A stretch of DNA of 44,053 bases. Origin: Coriobacteriia bacterium (GTDB lineage: Bacteria; Actinomycetota; Coriobacteriia; Anaerosomatales; PALSA-660). The notes below the pieces were generated by a model, which was not told where the DNA came from, ran no database searches, and saw only the letters and a program-made list of their open reading frames with translations. Location of the stretch: NCBI GenBank assembly GCA_025361445.1, contig JANYLP010000015.1, positions 1 to 44,053 of the forward strand, in the 5' to 3' direction. Below are positions 42,542 to 44,053 of the stretch, one piece after another (position 1 is the first letter of the stretch; each line of letters opens with the position of its first letter). Both the position numbers and the translations under genes were made by a program.

Positions 42542-43843
42542 GTGACTCGAATCCTGCCGTTCCGCGCCGTCCGCTACCTCCGACCGGACGGAAGCGACCT
42601 CTCATCGGTCGTGGCTCCGCCCTACGACGTGATCACGCCGGACGAGCGTGAGACGCTCCTTACGCGGGACGCGCACAACGTCGTCGCCCTTGAGCTGCCC
42701 GAGGGTTCGAAGGATCCGTCGGAGCCGGGGAATCGATACGAGACGGGTGCCCTGCGCTGGCGCGAGTGGATCGCGGGTGATGTTCTCGCCTTCGATGCCG
42801 CACCGGCCGTGTACGTCGCCGAGCAGCGGTTCATCGTTGAGGGACGGGAGGTCGCGCGGCGCGGATTCGTGGCAGCGGTCGGACTCGAGCCGTTCTCTGC
42901 GGGGGTCGTCCTTCCCCACGAGCGCACGCTTCCCAAGGCCCTCGACGACCGCCTGAGGCTGACGCGTTCCACGGCCGCCAACCTGAGCCAGGTCTTCGGG
43001 TTGTTCTCGGATCCGGGCCGGCAGACCGATGCGCTCTTCTCCGCGGCGATGGAGCAGCCGCCGCTCGCGACAGCGGAACTGGACGGCGTCACGTCGACAC
43101 TTTGGGCGCTTCGCGATCCCGCCGCCCACGCGGAGCTCGCCGCGTTCCTCGCCCAGCGGCCCGTCTACATCGCCGACGGACACCATCGCTACACCACCGC
43201 GCTCGCCTACCGAGACGAACGGCGAGCGGCAGAAGGAGAGCAGGCATCGCCGGACGCGGCCTTTGAGACGGTCATGATGGCGCTCGTGAACATGGACGAC
43301 CCGGGCCTCGTCGTGCTGCCGACCCATCGCGTGGCGGATGCGCCCGGCGGATTCCATCCGGATGCCTTCTGGTCCGCCCTCGCGGGACGCTTCGAGCTCG
43401 CCGACCTGCCCGACGGCGAACACGCCACTGCCGCTCTCGCGGCCGCGGCCGACCGTCCGAGCTACATCATCCGTACCAAGGACGGCACCACGCGACTCGC
43501 CCGCCTGCGCTCCGACGTCGACTTGTCGGAGGCGTATCCCGCCGAGTCTTCGAAGGCGTGGCGGACGCTCGACGTGGCAACGCTGCAGGAGCTCATCCTC
43601 TCGCCGCTGCTCGACATCCACCCGGACCGTCCCGCCACGCTCGAGCGGGTCAGCTTCGTCAAGGACGCCCACGCCGCCCTGGCCCTCGCGGGACAGCACG
43701 ACGTCGCGTTCGTGCTCAACGCGACGAGGATGGAGCAGGTGGCCGCGGTCGCTCTGCGTGGCGAGACGATGCCGCAGAAGTCGACCTACTTCTATCCGAA
43801 GTTGACGTCGGGACTGCTCTTCAAGTCGCTCGATACCCTCTAG
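42542..43843 (+). CDS. DUF1015 family protein
   Basis: The protein has 433 residues and is soluble. It begins RILPFRAVRYL and has SSVVAPPYDVITPDER, the Pro-Pro-Tyr-Asp motif of the family, then GVVLPHERTLPKALDDRL, VYIADGHHRYTTALAY and FVKDAHAALALAGQHDVAF. The ADGHHRYTTA motif is the most conserved part and looks like a metal or phosphate site, but no activity is established to my knowledge. GTG 42542 has AAGAGG a few bases upstream. Its end overlaps the minus-strand gene at the window edge by 4 bases. Confidence 0.9.
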   Translation: MTRILPFRAVRYLRPDGSDLSSVVAPPYDVITPDERETLLTRDAHNVVALELPEGSKDPSEPGNRYETGALRWREWIAGDVLAFDAAPAVYVAEQRFIVEGREVARRGFVAAVGLEPFSAGVVLPHERTLPKALDDRLRLTRSTAANLSQVFGLFSDPGRQTDALFSAAMEQPPLATAELDGVTSTLWALRDPAAHAELAAFLAQRPVYIADGHHRYTTALAYRDERRAAEGEQASPDAAFETVMMALVNMDDPGLVVLPTHRVADAPGGFHPDAFWSALAGRFELADLPDGEHATAALAAAADRPSYIIRTKDGTTRLARLRSDVDLSEAYPAESSKAWRTLDVATLQELILSPLLDIHPDRPATLERVSFVKDAHAALALAGQHDVAFVLNATRMEQVAAVALRGETMPQKSTYFYPKLTSGLLFKSLDTL

Positions 43844-44053
43844 GCGGGCGTCACCGGCCCGGCCTTCGGGCCGCGGCGCGGAGTACCCACACCCTCTACG
43901 GAGCGCGTGACCATTCGCGGACACACCGAACCGATGCGACACTCGCCGCAGCGCGGCCTCGCGGGATGGCACCACTGCCGACCGATGAGCCATGTGGGCA
44001 GATCGAGTCTGCCGGGCGATACGGGCAGCGCTCGGGCCGCGGCCCGAGCGACC
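43840..44053 (-). CDS. C-terminus of an endonuclease III-like HhH-GPD Fe-S protein, cut by window edge
   Basis: On the minus strand a frame enters from the right edge and ends at TAG 43842-43840 after about 70 residues. It reads LPTWLIGRQWCHPARPRCG and continues ECRIGSVCP. The spacing C-x6-C-x2-C-x5-C is the [4Fe-4S] loop of endonuclease III/MutY-type DNA glycosylases. A tail of about 25 residues follows, unlike the short end of E. coli Nth. The catalytic part lies outside, so Nth, MutY-like or another HhH-GPD member cannot be separated. It meets the DUF1015 gene tail to tail. Confidence 0.75.
   Translation of the reverse strand, partial: VARAAARALPVSPGRLDLPTWLIGRQWCHPARPRCGECRIGSVCPRMVTRSVEGVGTPRRGPKAGPVTPA

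Overview
This window is a GC-rich bacterial chromosome segment with dense, short-gapped core genes and no mobile elements, CRISPR arrays, rRNA or tRNA genes that I can see. The gene content and order suggest an anaerobic member of the Actinomycetota, probably class Coriobacteriia or a deep relative such as the OPB41/Anaerosomatales group. This is inference. It rests on base composition, the actinobacterial-looking -10 boxes (TAGAAT, TACACT, TAGACT), frequent GTG starts, a one-iron superoxide reductase, formate-THF ligase, QueH instead of the B12-dependent QueG, and the proteins themselves.

Layout, reading the minus strand from right to left. 40.6-38.1 kb: lemA, lgt and a DUF3048 lipoprotein. 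37.9-35.5 kb: pdxS-pdxT (PLP synthase) and yebC, closed by a strong terminator. 35.4-33.2 kb: ruvC-ruvA-ruvB behind a perfect LexA-type operator. 32.7-28.8 kb: fhs, folD, an UPF0016/GDT1 cation exporter and queH. 27.9-26.8 kb: queA. 25.0-20.1 kb: tgt, yajC, an HD phosphohydrolase, secD, secF. 20.0-12.5 kb: a 1209-residue RecJ-HIRAN-helicase fusion, rel, a metallo-beta-lactamase-fold hydrolase, crcB/fluC and a single-PAS protein. 12.4-9.3 kb: hisS-aspS. 9.3-7.1 kb: a hairpin-rich non-coding stretch, a thioredoxin-fold lipoprotein without a CXXC, and rarA. 7.0-4.2 kb: DUF948, a degenerate RsbW-like protein, a SigB/SigF-type sigma factor and an AI-2E family permease. 4.1-0 kb: alaS, ruvX and mltG (cut by the window edge).

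Plus-strand islands are an ECF sigma factor with its zinc-finger anti-sigma factor (25.1-26.8 kb), a PHP phosphoesterase (28.0-28.8 kb), superoxide reductase (32.8-33.2 kb) and, at the right end, rhomboid, azlC-azlD and a DUF1015 protein (40.7-43.8 kb). The right edge holds the tail of an endonuclease III-like Fe-S protein on the minus strand.

The minus-strand backbone yebC-ruv(C)AB-queA-tgt-yajC-secDF-recJ-rel-hisS-aspS-rarA-alaS-ruvX-mltG is, from memory, very close to the order in Bacillus subtilis. It therefore looks like an old block of translation, export and repair genes into which redox, one-carbon, metal and signalling genes have been inserted. The observations most worth following are the RecJ-HIRAN-helicase fusion, the LexA box on ruvCAB, the apparently leaderless promoters (tgt, recJ fusion, PHP), the structured non-coding stretch at 9.0-9.2 kb, and the degenerate anti-sigma/sigma pair.
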